From positions 4,150,001-4,214,000 of the forward strand of contig JALIRH010000030.1 in NCBI GenBank assembly GCA_023055505.1: a DNA stretch of 64,000 nt, written 5' to 3'. Made by a program: the position numbers and the translations under genes. Source of the DNA: Callipepla californica brunnescens. Its lineage: Eukaryota > Chordata > Aves > Galliformes > Odontophoridae. Below, in pieces: positions 38,211 to 57,228 of this stretch. The notes under the pieces were generated by a model. The model was not told the origin of the DNA and ran no database searches. It was given only the letters and a program-made list of their open reading frames with translations. How positions within the stretch are numbered: position 1 is the stretch's first letter; each line of letters opens with the position of its first letter.

Positions 38211-41200
38211 CATAGGAATCAATGGGGCCTTAGGAATCAATGGGGCCATAGGGATCAATAGGGCCATAGAACACAATGGGGCCATAGAACTCAATGGGGC
38301 CGTAGGGATCAATGGGAGCAGAGGAATCCATGGGGCCATAGGAATCAGTGTGGCCATAGGGATCAATGGGGCCATAAGGATCAATTGAGCCATAGAACTC
38401 AAAGGAGCCATAGAACTCAATGGGGCCATAGGGATCAATGGGGCCTTAGGAATCAAATGGGCCTTAAAAATCAATACGGCCATAGAACACAATGGGGCCA
38501 TAGAACTCAATGGGGCCATAGAACTCAATGTGGCCATAGGAATCAATGGAGCCATAGAACTCAATGGGTCCATAAAACTCAATGGGGCCATAGGGATCAA
38601 TGGTGCCATAGGGATCAATAAGGCCATAGGAATCCATGCGGCCATAGAACTCAATGGTGTAATAGGGAACAATGGAGCCATAGGGATCAATGGGGCCATA
38701 GGGATCAACGGGGCTGTAGGAATCAATGGGGCCATAAAGATCAAAGGGGCCATAGGGATCAATGGGGCCATAGGGATCAATGAAACCATAGGAATAAGTG
38801 GGGCCATAGGAATCAGTGGGGCCATAGAATTCAATAGGGCCATAAGGATCAATGGGACCACAGGAATCAGTGGGGCCATAGGAATCAGTGTGGCCATAGG
38901 AATCAGTGGGGCCATATGAATCAATGTGGCCATAGGGATCAGTGGGGCCATAGGTATCAGTGGGGCATAAGGAATCAATGGGGCCATAGGGATCAATGTG
39001 GCCATAGAACTCAATGGGGCCATAGAACTCAATGGGGCCGTAGGGATCAATGGGAACTAAGGAATCAAAGGGGCCTTAGAACTCAAGGGGCCATAGAACA
39101 CAATAGAGCCATAGGGATCAATGGGGCCATAGGAATCAGTGTGGCCATAGAACTCAGTGGGGCCATAGGGATCAATGGGGCCATAGGAATCGATGGGGCC
39201 ATAGGAATCTATGGGGCCATAGGGATCAATGGGGCCATAGGGATCACTGGGGCCATAGGAATCAATGGAGCCAAAGAACTCATTGGGGCCATAGGGATCG
39301 ATGTGGTCATAGGAATCCATTGGGCCATAGGAATCGCTGGTTCCATAGGAATCTATGGGGCCATAGGGATCGATGTGGCCATAGGGATCAATGGGGCTGT
39401 AGGAATCAATGGGGCCATAAAACGCATTGGGGCCATAGGGATCAATGTGAACATAGGGATCAGTGGGGCCATAGGAATCAGTGGGGCCATAGGAATCAAT
39501 GTGGCCATAGGGATCAATGGGGCCTTAGGGATCAATGGGACAACAGCGATCAATCGGACCATAGGAATCAAAGGGGCCATAGAACTCAATGGGGACATAG
39601 GAATCAATGATGACTTAGGAATCAATGGGGCCATAGGAATTAATAGAGCCATAGATCTGAATGGGGCCATAGAACTCAAAAGGGCTGTAGGGATCAATGG
39701 GACCATAGGAATCAATGTGGCCATAGGAATCAATGTGGCCATAGGGATCAATGGGGCCATAGTGATCAATGGGGCCATAGTGATCAATTGAGACATAGAA
39801 GTCAAAGGAGCCATGGAACTCAATGCGGCCATAGGGATCAATTGGGCCATAGAACTTAATGGGGCCATAGGAATCAATGGGGCCATAGGAATCAACGTGG
39901 CCATAAAAATCAATAGGGCCATCGGAATCAATGGGGCCATAGAACTCAATGGGGCCATAGAACTCAATGGGGCCATAGGGATCAATGGGGCCATAGGAAT
40001 CAATGGGGCCATAGGAATCAATGGGGCCATAGGGATCAATAAGGCCATAGGAATCCATGCGGCCATAGAACTCAATAAGGCAATAGGGATCAATGAAGCC
40101 ATAGGGATCAACGGGGCCATAGGAATCAATGGGGCCATAAAGATCAAAGGGGCCATAGGGATCAATGAGGCCATAGGAATCAGAGGTACCATAGGACTCA
40201 AAGGGGCCATTGGGATCAATGGGGCCATAGAACTCAATGGGACCATAGGGATCAATGGGGCCATAGGAATCAATGGGGCCATAGTCATCAATGGGGCCAT
40301 AGGAATCAGTGGGGCCATAGTATTCAGTGGGGCCATAGGGATCAAAGGAGCCATAGGAAACATTCGAGCCATTAAACTCATTGGGGCCATAGGGATCGAT
40401 GGGGCCATAGGGATCCATGGGGCCATAGAACTTAATGGGGCCATAGGGATCAATGGGACTATAGGGATCAGTGGGGCCATAGGAATCAATGGGGCCATAG
40501 GGATCAATGGGACCATAGGAATGAAGGCGACCATAGAACTCAATGGGGCCATAAAAATCTATGGGGCCATAGGGATCAATGGGGCCATAGGGATCAATGG
40601 GGCAATAGGGATCATTGGGGCCATAGGGATCAATGGGGCCATAGGAATCGATGAAGCCATAGGAATCAAGGGGACCATAGGAATCAATGGGGCCACAAGG
40701 ATCAGTGGGGCCATAGAACTTAGTGTGGCCATAGAACTCAAAGGGGCCATAGAACTCAGTAGGGCCATAGGGATCAATGGGGCCATAGGAGTCAGTGGAA
40801 ATATAGAACTCAGTTGGGCCTTAGGGATCAATGGGGCCATAGGAATCGATGGGGTCATAGGAATCTATGGGGCCATAGGGATCAATGGGGCCATAGGGAT
40901 CAATGGGGCCATAGGGATCCATGGGGCCATAGAACTCAATGGGGCCATAGGGATCAATGGGACCATAGGGATCAGTGGGGCCGAAGGAATCAATGGGGCC
41001 GTAGGAATCAATGGGGCCATAGGGATCAATGGGGCCATAGGGATCGATGGGGCCATAGGAATCAATGGGGCCATAGGAATCAATGGGGCCATAGGAATCA
41101 ATGGGGCCGTAGGGATCAATGGGACCATAGGAATCAATGGGGCCATAGGGATCAATGCGGCCACAGCGATCAATGGGACCATAGGGATCAATGGGGCCTT

Positions 41201-44055
41201 AGGGATCCATGGGGCGATAGGGATCCATGGGGCCATAGGGATCAATGGGAACATAGGGAACAATGGGACCATAGGAATCACTGGGGCCATAGGAATCAGT
41301 GGGGCCATAGAACTCAATGGGGCCATAGCGATCAATGGGTCCATAGGAATCAATGGGGCCATAGGAAACCGTGGGGCTATAGGGATCTATTGGGCCGTAG
41401 GAATCAATTGCGCCACAGGGATCAATGGGGCCACAGGAATCAATGGGGCCATAGGAATCAATAGGGCCATAGGAATCAATGGAGCGATATTGATCAATTG
41501 GGCCATAAGAATCAATGGGACCATAGGGATCAATGGGGCCATAGGAATCAATGGGGCCATCGGGATCAGTGGGGCAATAGGAATCCGTGGGGCCATTGGA
41601 ATCCGTGGGGTCTTAGGAATCAATGGGGCCACAGGGATCAATGGGGCCATAGAACTCAATGGGGCCATAGAACTCAATGGGGCCGTAGGGATCAATGGGA
41701 CCATAGGAATCAATGGGGCCATAGGAATCAGTGTGGCCATAGGGATCAATGGGGCCGTAGGGATCAATGGGGCCATAGAACTCAAAGGGGCCATAGGGAT
41801 CAATGGGGCCTTAGGGATCAATTGAGCCATAGAACTCAAATGAGCCATAGAACTCAATGGGGCCATAGGAATCAATGTGGTTATAGGAATCAATGTGGCC
41901 ATAAAAATCAATTGGGCCATAGGAGTCAATGGAGCCATAGAACTCAATGGGGCCATAGAACTCAATGGGGCCATAGGGATCAATAAGGCCATAGGAATCC
42001 ATGCGGCCATAGAACTCAATGGTTTAATAGGGAACAATGGAGCCATAGAGATCAATGGGGCCATAGGGATCAACGGGGCCGTAGGAATCAATGCGGCCAT
42101 AAAGATCAAAGGGGCCATAGGGATCAATGGGGCCTTAGGGATCAATGAGACCATAGGAATAAGTGGGGCCATAGGAATCAGTGGGGCCATAAAACTCAAT
42201 GGGGCCATAAGGATCAATGGGACCACAGGAATCAATGGGCCCATAGGAATCAGTGGGGCATAAGAATCAGTGGGGCCATAGAACTCAATGGGGCCGTAGG
42301 GATCAGTGGGGCCATAGGGATCAGTGGGGCATAAGGAATCAATGGGGCCATAGGGATCAATGTGGCCATAGAACTCAATGGGGCCATAGAAATCAATGGG
42401 GCCGTAGGGATCAATGGGAACTAAGGAATCAAAGGGGCCTTAGAACTCAATGGGGTCATAGAACTCAATAGAGCCATAGGGATCAATGGGACTTTAGGAA
42501 TCAATGGGGACATAGGAATCAATGGGGCCATAGGGATCAATGGGGCCATAGGGATCAATGGGGCCATAGAACTCAATGGGGCCATAGAACTCAATGGGGC
42601 CATAGGGATCAATGGAAACATAGAGATCAATTGGGCCATAGAACTCAATGGGGCCATAGGAATCAATGGGGCCTTAGAACTCAATGGGGCCATAGAACTC
42701 AATGGGGCCATCGGGATCAATGGGACATTTTGAATCAATGGGGCCATAGGAATCATTGGACCATAGGGATCAATGGGGCCATAGGGATCAATGGGGCCGT
42801 AGAACACAATGGGGCCATAGGTATATGGGACCAAAGGAATCAATGGGGCCATAGGGATCAATGGGGCCATAGGGATCAAAGGGACCATAGGAATCAATGC
42901 GGCCATAGAACTCAATGGGGCCATAAGGATCAATGGGGCCATAGGGATCAATGGGGCCATAGGGATCATTGGGGCCATAGGAATCAATGGGGCCATAGGG
43001 ATCAATGGGGCCATAGAACTCAATGGGGCCACAGAAATCAATGGGGCCATAGGGGTCAATGGGGCCGTAGAACTCAATGGGTCCATAGGGATCAATGGGG
43101 CCACAGAAATCAATGGTACCATAGGGATCAATGGGGCCATAGGGATCAATGGGGCCATAGGGATCAATGGGGCCATAGGGATCAATGGGGCCATAGGGAT
43201 CAATGGGGCCGTAGAACTCAATGGAGCCATAGGGATCAATGGGACCATAGGGATCGATGGGGCCACAGGAATCAATGGGACCACAGGAATCAATGGGGCC
43301 ACAGGAATCAATGGGGCCACAGGGATCAATGGGGCCATAGGAATCAGCGGGGCCATAGGAATCAGCGGGGCCATAGGAATGAGTGGGGCCATAGGAATCA
43401 ATGGGGCCATAGAACTCAAAGGGGCCATAGAACTCAAAGGGGCCATAGGATTCAGTGGGACCATAGGAATCAATGGTGCCATAGGGATCAATGGGGCCAT
43501 AGAACTCAATGGGGCCATAGGGATCAATGGGACCATAGGAATCAATGGGGCCATAGGAATCAATGTGGCCATAGAACTCAAAGGGGCCATAGGAATCAAT
43601 GGGGCAGTAGAACTCAATGGGGCCTTAGAACTCATGGGGCCATAGGGATCAATGGGGCCATAGGGATCAATAGGGCCTTAGGAATCAATGGGGCCATAGG
43701 GATCAATAAGGCCGTAGGGATCAATGGGTCCGTAGGGATCAATGGGGCCATCGAACTCAATGGGGCTGTAGGGATCAATGGGGCCTTAGAACTCAAAGGG
43801 GCCGTAGGAATCAGTGGGGCCGTAGGAATCAGTGGGGCCGTAGGGATCAGTGGGACCGTAGGGATCAGTGGGACCGTAGGGATCAGTGGGGCCGTAGGGA
43901 TCAGTGGGGCCGTAGGGATCAGTGGGGCCGTAGGGATCAGTGGGGCCGTAGGGATCAGTGGGGCCGTAGGGATCAGTGGGGCCGTAGGGATCAGTGGGGC
44001 CGTAGGGATCAGTGGGGCCGTAGGGATCAGTGGGGCCGTAGGGATCAGTGGGGCC
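35764..44055. repeat. 18-bp minisatellite, segment 5
   Basis: Same 18-mer family. From about 39090 to 43800 it is not part of the 6.06-kb duplication and shows its own variant order. It ends in a highly uniform block next to the family B LTR. Confidence 0.97.
43834..44055. repeat. Homogenised 18-mer block at the array edge
   Basis: About 12-13 consecutive units of GCCGTAGGGATCAGTGGG, with only a couple of A/G differences near the start. Elsewhere neighbouring units usually differ. It ends exactly at the family B LTR. Confidence 0.9.
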
Positions 44056-46753
<2,698 letters not shown>

Positions 46754-48780
46754 AGACCAAATGTGGATTGAGGAATGGTAAAAGGACGTTTGATTCTGGT
46801 ACTGTAGGGCAAATAACCCTAAAGAAAGCACTTCAAGGAAGTAGTGCGAAAGGATGGTATATTTTTGGGAGGCTTTAAGTAGATGATATACAAATAAATA
46901 GCAAAAAGAGATTGGCTCACCTTGATGATGGTTGAGGCTTGCCGATAACTCCACCAGGGAGGGATCTCCAACAAGAGATCCTTCCCTGCTGGTGGTCAGC
47001 CCTTAAATGGGGTCTTGGGAGAGGTGGAGTCAAACTCCACCCCTTCCAATCACACTCAGTAGTGCCCCTGCAGCTGACTCAGGGCTTGCCTCAGGTGATC
47101 AATCAGTGGTTCAGGCCGTGATTCAACAGTTCCCATACAGATGGACAATGGTCCCTCCTCACATTGCCAGGTGATTGCCAGCTCCCTCAAGGCATGGTTG
47201 TGCACCAAATTCCTCCAGGGAGAGTCATAACCAATTTCTCCCAACAAAATGGGAACTTTGGTTGTTGTTTTTCCACAGACCCCAGGTTTCCACAAGTGAT
47301 TTTAATCATTTGTCCAATCTACCAATGATTACAATTTTCAACAAGTTTCCTCTGCAGTTTCCCACAGCCAACTCCTCCATGTCTGGAATGTCTAGAATGT
47401 ACAAACTGCCTTCACACACTGTAACGCACACACTGCTGCAGCTACAAAAGTAAAAAGCAAAGCTTAACACACTCTGCAGACCTGCCACATACACACACCA
47501 CAGAGAGAGGAAAAAATTGACACGCTTGGCACCCTCACAGTACTACTCACAGCCATGTTCACAGACAACATCACAATGCCGGCAGCCATAACACAACTCA
47601 GTTCCCAATGACCCTAGCTCTTCAGTTTCTCCTGGGGGTCTGGAATCTCTCAAGCACACCCTCACCACCTTACTTTCAGAAAGATGTGTTGCCCGGGGGG
47701 TCCTGAATCTCTCAAGTACTCTTCAAACCCCATTTCTCTTGGTGGTCTTCTCTCTAGAACCCCCTCACCATGTTATTTCTGGGAAAAATAACCCGTTGCA
47801 CACATGGGTCATCTCCATAACTGCATGTGGGGAACTACTCGGGGATCCCCTCACCCTTACTCTCTGTACGTGACAAGCTTCTGTCACGCTTTCGCAGGGG
47901 CAGTAAAAAGGAATGCATTGCTGCAACGCAGGGAACATGCAGCTGGTCCCGATGGAGCCTGGATTGGGGGGAGCTCCCTGAGAATCACTCAGTGTGATGT
48001 TAGAAAGCAGCATCCCTTTATTCCTCACGGTGCGCACTGGGCGTCTTGACAAGCAAGCGCACCCTCTCAGAGTTCAGGTTCTGCATTTGAACAGTTCAGA
48101 CATACATCTGCTGTACGCTGGCATACATAGCCCTTCTTTTTCAAGGTCTCACAGGTATGTGCTAATGTCCCTTTGGGCATGCTCAGTGGTATTCAGGGTC
48201 GAGTGCCCACCGACTTCTTCCCTTTTTCAACCATCAGCTTCAACCCTGAAACCTCTGACTCACTTGCATCCACTTTTTCCCAGTTTGGTAGATTCCCATT
48301 GATTATGAGACCACAGCGCACAGCTTTTAAAACCAAACGATGTGGAAACTGATCTAAATGTGGTGGCATGTTTTGAGGCAAAAAAGTATTCTATTGTGAC
48401 TCCAGTGATTCTTCTGAGGCAAAACCATTGAGGCAGAAAATAAAATTCAGTTATGTTCCCAGTACAGAATTATTGAGGGAAAACAAGACTGTTCACCCAC
48501 AAAAGCTGAAATGGAAAGCTTTACAAGTAGCACATATGCATTCTTTTTGCGATACTAATATATCGGTTCTTAAACTAATGTATTAATCCCTATGGCTAAG
48601 AAAACCAACCTATGTCACCTCTACACAAACTCCCAAGTACCCTGATAGCAGTTCCTTCTGGGTGGCCCTAAATTCTGTAGATATACACCAGTGAACATCA
48701 GAGCAGGCCGTCTAACAGCAGTGTGCTTAAGCATGCTCACGCCTTCAAAAGAAGACCTAACAGAGAAACCAGGAGAAGTG
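46754..48780. other. Intergenic; possible minus-strand LTR, no gene seen
   Basis: No long conserved frame was found. On the minus strand, GAGGAATAAAGGG near 48011-48023 followed by a run into TCTCAGGGAGCTCC could be the poly(A) region of an unrelated LTR. The stretch 46920-47000 has the look of an LTR/leader boundary. I cannot define its ends or family. Confidence 0.3.
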
Positions 48781-48979
48781 GTTAGGACAAGAACTCTCTC
48801 AGCTGCAGGGAGATGCTGTCCTCTAGAGCAGGGCAGCCGGTGACTGCTTCATGCTGACACATGCTGATGGCTGAGAGGAGTAAAAGGAAAGCAAGGCCTG
48901 GAATATAGTGATGCCTGAGCACATGGATGTGCAAATGTCCCCAGCAAAGGAAACAAAGACACCGCAGAAAGCAAAGCTT

Positions 48980-49321
48980 CATTAGCATAACAAAACTCAG
49001 CCCCCACCCGTCTTCCCTCTCCCCTCCCTCCCTCCCCTCCTCTTGTCCCCCGGGAGCAGATGTGAGCTGAGAATGAGCAGTGAAAGTGGCCAAGGCCTGG
49101 CAGCTGGCTCGGGGCGTGCTCGCTGTGGCACCTGAGCCTGTGCTGAAGCAGCCAGAGCCTGGCTGGAAGCCATCCGGGCAGCACCGCGGTGGCAGGAGGT
49201 GCACCAAGGCCGTCCTGCGGCCAGCTCCGGGCTGAGGGCACTCGGCATCCTGTGCTCTGCGCGACTCCAAGGAGCCCGGTTGCCTGCAACAGAGCTGGGA
49301 GCAGCCTGCTCTGCACCCAAG
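48980..49321 (+). promoter_or_regulatory. CpG- and GC-rich block, candidate promoter and 5' exon of copy B
   Basis: This stretch is much richer in GC and CpG than its surroundings and ends in a good splice donor (CACCCAAG then GTAGGT at 49322). The downstream gene at 51421 has an acceptor-like TTTCCCTCGTCCTTGCAG just before 51363, as expected for a gene with a non-coding first exon. The link is inference; no transcript evidence is available. Confidence 0.3.
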
Positions 49322-53348
<4,027 letters not shown>

Positions 53349-54143
53349 AAGCACCTTCAGAATATTAGAACCCTCAGAAGGAGTTCCAGCCACGTTTCCT
53401 ACCAGCACATGCACACTGCAGACAGAGCCTGCAATGCCCCAGACATGGAATAGCTTCAACCAGAGCCACAGCCTGGTTACCCACTGTGGCTGTGTGTGGT
53501 GATGAACCACACAGTTCCCTTGTCCCAAGTGTGGGATGAGCTCCAACCACTGCTCCAACCTGATTGAGTAGAAAGGGATCGACTCAGGGCAGGGATCACA
53601 GAAATGCCAGCACTGCCCTTTCAAGCATCTGTCCTGCAGGAAGAATTTCTCTCAGGGCTGACTTCTCATTTCTCATCGGAAAGCCCACAGCGCAAAGACC
53701 TTGAGAATGCTGGAGACCTCAGCATGAAGGAGACCCAGATGCTTCTCCCCCCACAGGAGGAGTTTGCAAAGGAGATGGCTTTGCTGGAACTTTGTGCAAA
53801 AGGAATTATCCCAGGAGTTTCAGATGGCCTTTCCTTGCCAACAAAAGATATTCTCTCACCATGTCTGCTTTCTCCTCTGCTCTTCCTGCAAGCAGAATTT
53901 TGATGCCATCTCCTACGGAAAATCAGCTGTGTATGGATGCTCTGTGTGTCTGTGTGCATGTTCTACTTTCAGAAGTTTCTGAGTGCACTGAGGAATGAAA
54001 TACAAGGGTCAGGAAAGCAGTAACGTGGCTCATGGAATTCTTCTGAAAATAAGCTGTAGTTGATGGGGAAGGGGGTGAATAAAGTAGGAGAGTTGTTCTG
54101 GAGCTTTTGTCACTGTAATCTTGCTTATAGTTCTGAAAATAAA
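53349..54143 (+). other. 3'UTR of copy B with decayed zinc fingers
   Basis: After the stop, translated fragments still read like fingers: SFNQSHSLVTH from 53452, CPKCGMSSNHCSNL from about 53519, and KCQHC near 53603. Stops and indels break them. Poly(A) signals AATAAA lie at 54078-54083 and 54138-54143. The same tail follows copies A and C. Confidence 0.7.
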
Positions 54144-55019
54144 AGACTGCATGTGGATTAAGGAATGGTACAAGGAAGTTTGATTTTCATGCTGACTCCA
54201 GTCCACTGCTTTCATCACAGGGAGGCATTTCTTTCACACAAGCAATGTCATCCTTTTTCACAGTGCTGCACATTGCTTCTACTCCTCTTCCCAAAAGGTT
54301 TAATCAGGAGCTTAAAGCAGCTGTGAGACACCAAGCTTTGCTTGGCTCCACTAGATCTACAAAAAACTGAGCTTGTTTCTCCTAAGTGCAGCATCCCATG
54401 TCTCAGGAGGTGGTGGGAGCAGAAGGCAGTGCAAACCCACAGGGTGCACAAGCAGCTTATCCCCGCAGCATAGAGGTTTCAGAGTGCTCTCCAGTGCATG
54501 CTTGCCTCTTTTCTGAGCTTGAAGGTCTTTGCTTTGACCTTGGGAAAGTGTCCACAAGACCTCCTGAAGAACGGCCACCACATATGCCTGGCTCAGCTCA
54601 AGCTCCTGAGGTCAGTTTGCAGGAAGCGCAGGTTGATTTTGGTGAGCTAGTGAAGCCAGCAGGAGCCTGCCCATGTCCTCTGGAGCTGTGAGTTTCTCTG
54701 TAGGATCCCTGAGTCCCCCCAGCAAGCTGCAAGGAGATGATTCTTGCAGTACTGCAAAGCGCTGCTTCCCCCATCTCAGGGAGCAGAGGCCTGGTGTGGT
54801 GTAGGAGAGGTAAAGCAGAGCCCTGGGGGTTCTTGGAATACAAAACAGCAAGGGAAATGCCTGGGGAAGAGGCAAGCAGCTGGGAGGCTTAAGAATCCCC
54901 AGCAACAGGAGAAAGTTCCTGAGGCAAGAGGTGGGATGATTTACATTTCAGCTGCATTCAATTAATTCCTGACCTACAGCATTGCTCATGTGTTTCCCCA
55001 TTCCTTTCAAGTTTCCCCT
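54144..55019. other. Intergenic, nothing recognised
   Basis: No supported gene or named repeat was seen here. Open frames are short and without motifs. Confidence 0.4.
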
Positions 55020-55915
55020 AGAAGGGTTCTGACTATTTTGTGTTTTCATCATTTTGTGCCGTTATTTCTTCCCAGGTGCAGGACTCTACACTTGCTCTTG
55101 TTGAACCTCACCACATTCCACTCTGCCCAACTCCGCACTCTGTCCAAGCCTTACAGAATGGTGGCACAGCTTTCTGCTATGGCAGCCACTCCTCCCAGCT
55201 TTGTACTTTCTGACGGTGCCCTCTGTGCCTATATGCAGGTCACTGATGAAAATGCCGAATAAGAGCAGGCACAGCACCAACCTCTAAGGAACACCACCAG
55301 CTACACGCCTCCAACTAGACTCTGCCCCACCGATGACAACCGTCTGAGCTCTGCCACTCAGCCAGTTCTCAGTCCACCTCACTCTCCATTCATCTATCCC
55401 ATACTTCCTGGGGCCTCATTACAAGGATGCTGTGGGAGACCGTGTGAAAATCCTTTGCTAAAGTCCAGGTACACAACATCCACTAATCTCTATCCATATG
55501 CCCAGCCACTGATAACTAGGTAGAAGTCCACCCCGATGGTCAACCATGATTTCCCCTTGGGGATACTGTGCTGAGCACTCCCGATGATCTTCTTCTCTTC
55601 CACTTGCTTGGAGATGGCATCCAGAACAAGTTGTTCCATCACCTTTCCAGGGACGGAGGCGAGGCTGGCCGGCCTGTATTTTCATGGCTTGTCCTTCCTG
55701 CCCATTTTGAAGACTGGTGTTACACTGGCTATCCTCCAGTCTTCAAGCACCTCTCCAATTCTCCAAGATCTTTCAAAGATGTGAGAGCATGGTTTGGTAG
55801 TCACTTCTGCGAGCTCCCCCAGCACTCTTGAGTGAATCCTTTTGGAGCCCACTGACCTGTGTGTATTGATTTCTTCCCAAGCCAATCTCTGACCAACTTC
55901 TCATCCAAGGCGGAG
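55020..55915 (-). mobile_element. CR1 LINE ORF2 reverse-transcriptase remnant
   Basis: Translation of the minus strand, with stops and frameshifts, gives pieces in the order of CR1 ORF2: SWRIGEVLEDWRIASVTPVFK, then YRPASLASVPGKVMEQ, VVYLDFSKGF, and [15 protein letters not shown]1 is the main LINE of birds. The copy is old and inactive. Confidence 0.85.
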
Positions 55916-55942
55916 TCTGCCTGTCCCTAGGCTCTCTTTTAG

Positions 55943-56130
55943 AATCAGAGAATATTTTCGGTTGGAAGGGACCTTTAAGATCATCTAGTTTCAGTACCCC
56001 TGCTTTAGACAGGGACACCTCACATTTGACCAAGTTGCTTATATATCCATCCAGCCATGCCTTGAACAACTCCACAGAGGGGGCATCCACAGCCTCTCAG
56101 GGCAACCTTGCAGCTCCAACTGAGGGGAAA
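55943..56130 (-). mobile_element. CR1 LINE 3' tail fragment
   Basis: The plus strand reads GGTTGGAAGGGACCTTTAAG then ATCATCTAG, and further on CATCCAGCCATGCCTTGAAC, the reverse complement of the typical CR1 3' end. It is separate from the ORF2 piece on its left. Confidence 0.8.
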
Positions 56131-56335
56131 GGGAATGATGTACAGGAAGTGGAAGCAGGATTGTTGTAGCTGGGTGTAGTGGGATTGCCTGGTCACAGCC
56201 TGAACCAGTGAATGAGCATCTGAGTGATGGGAGCAGAGGAGCCCTGGTCCACCCGACCTATCGCTCTCTCCCTCTCGGTGGTGTTTCCAGAGGTGCTTCC
56301 AGGAGCACAGATCTGCTCGGAGCCTGCGCGGGTTG

Positions 56336-56352
56336 CCCCCCCCCCCCCCCCC
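56336..56352 (+). repeat. Poly-C tract (17 C)
   Basis: An uninterrupted run of 17 cytosines inside GC-rich unclassified sequence (56150-56520). A plus-strand AATAAA follows at 56487-56492; its owner is unknown. Confidence 0.85.
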
Positions 56353-56519
56353 TCTGTCGCTCTTCCTTCCGGTACGCCAACGTTCCAACGAGAGGCGGCT
56401 GCATTCCTCAGCCTAAACGGTCGCCAGGAGGGGTGAGTTCATTCCCCCTTATCTGTAACATCTCTTTCTGTGGCGCCTCTACCTCAAATAAAAGCTCTGT
56501 CACCGCCTTTGCTTGCTTT

Positions 56520-56603
56520 ACACCTGGGAAGAATACAGAGATGTCATCCGTTTGAGCAGAGATAAGATCAGGAATGCCAAGGCACAGATGGAGTTGAACT
56601 TGG
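56520..56603 (+). mobile_element. CR1 LINE ORF2 fragment, cut by the provirus LTR
   Basis: Plus-strand translation reads TWEEYRDVIRLSRDKIRNAK followed by AQMELNL, typical of the region of CR1 ORF2 upstream of the RT core. It runs straight into the LTR at 56604, so the left end of this provirus was inserted in a CR1 copy. Confidence 0.75.
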
Positions 56604-57118
56604 TGTCAGGGGTTTGTGAGCTGGTTCGGCCCAGCCCTGCGACAACCGAGGAAGGAGTCCCACAGGCCCACACCCCGGACAGGGGGAAGGGGGAAAGGGA
56701 AAAAGGGAGATAAGCCTCAAAACAAAACAGCGGCAACGATCTGAGGGGGAAAAGCTAATTTACTAAATAAGACACCAGGAAGTAAATAACACAATATAAT
56801 GCAATACAATTTGGAATTAAGCCCAATGAATCAAACAAAACGAGTGAGAGAGAGAGAGAGAGAGTGAGTGCCCGATAAACCGAAGGCCTTATGCTAATGC
56901 TGAAGGCAGACGGCAGTGGGCACCCACTCCTAAGTGATCCTAGAGGAAAGAGATAATGTCCCATGACTGCAGAGAGTTTTTATCTCTGAGCGGAAAACAC
57001 GCAAAAAATACAAAGCATCGCAAAGTCTTCTGGGGAATGCAGTTCTCCCTGACTCCCAATGCACCACATGATGCCATGATGTGGAATACCAGTACCAAAA
57101 AATCATAAAACCATGACA
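56604..57118 (-). mobile_element. 3' LTR of provirus 3 (family A)
   Basis: Begins TGTCAGGGGTTTGTGAGC and ends ACCATGACA, resembling the LTRs of the tandem provirus, but with a shorter GA tract and several small deletions. Confidence 0.9.
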
Positions 57119-57132
57119 TTCCACCCCTTATT
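57119..57132 (-). promoter_or_regulatory. Polypurine tract, provirus 3
   Basis: Minus-strand AATAAGGGGTGGAA directly before the 3' LTR, identical to the other two copies. Confidence 0.8.
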
Positions 57133-57228
57133 CCACATCACTATGTCATGCTTGATACATACAGATGAACAATGATTAACATGCATTAGATACACACACA
57201 CAACATATATACAAGTATATACATAGAA

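Noticed and set aside
12041..44055. CRISPR-like array
   Set aside because: The repeats are contiguous 18-mers without unique spacers, in a clearly avian nuclear context.
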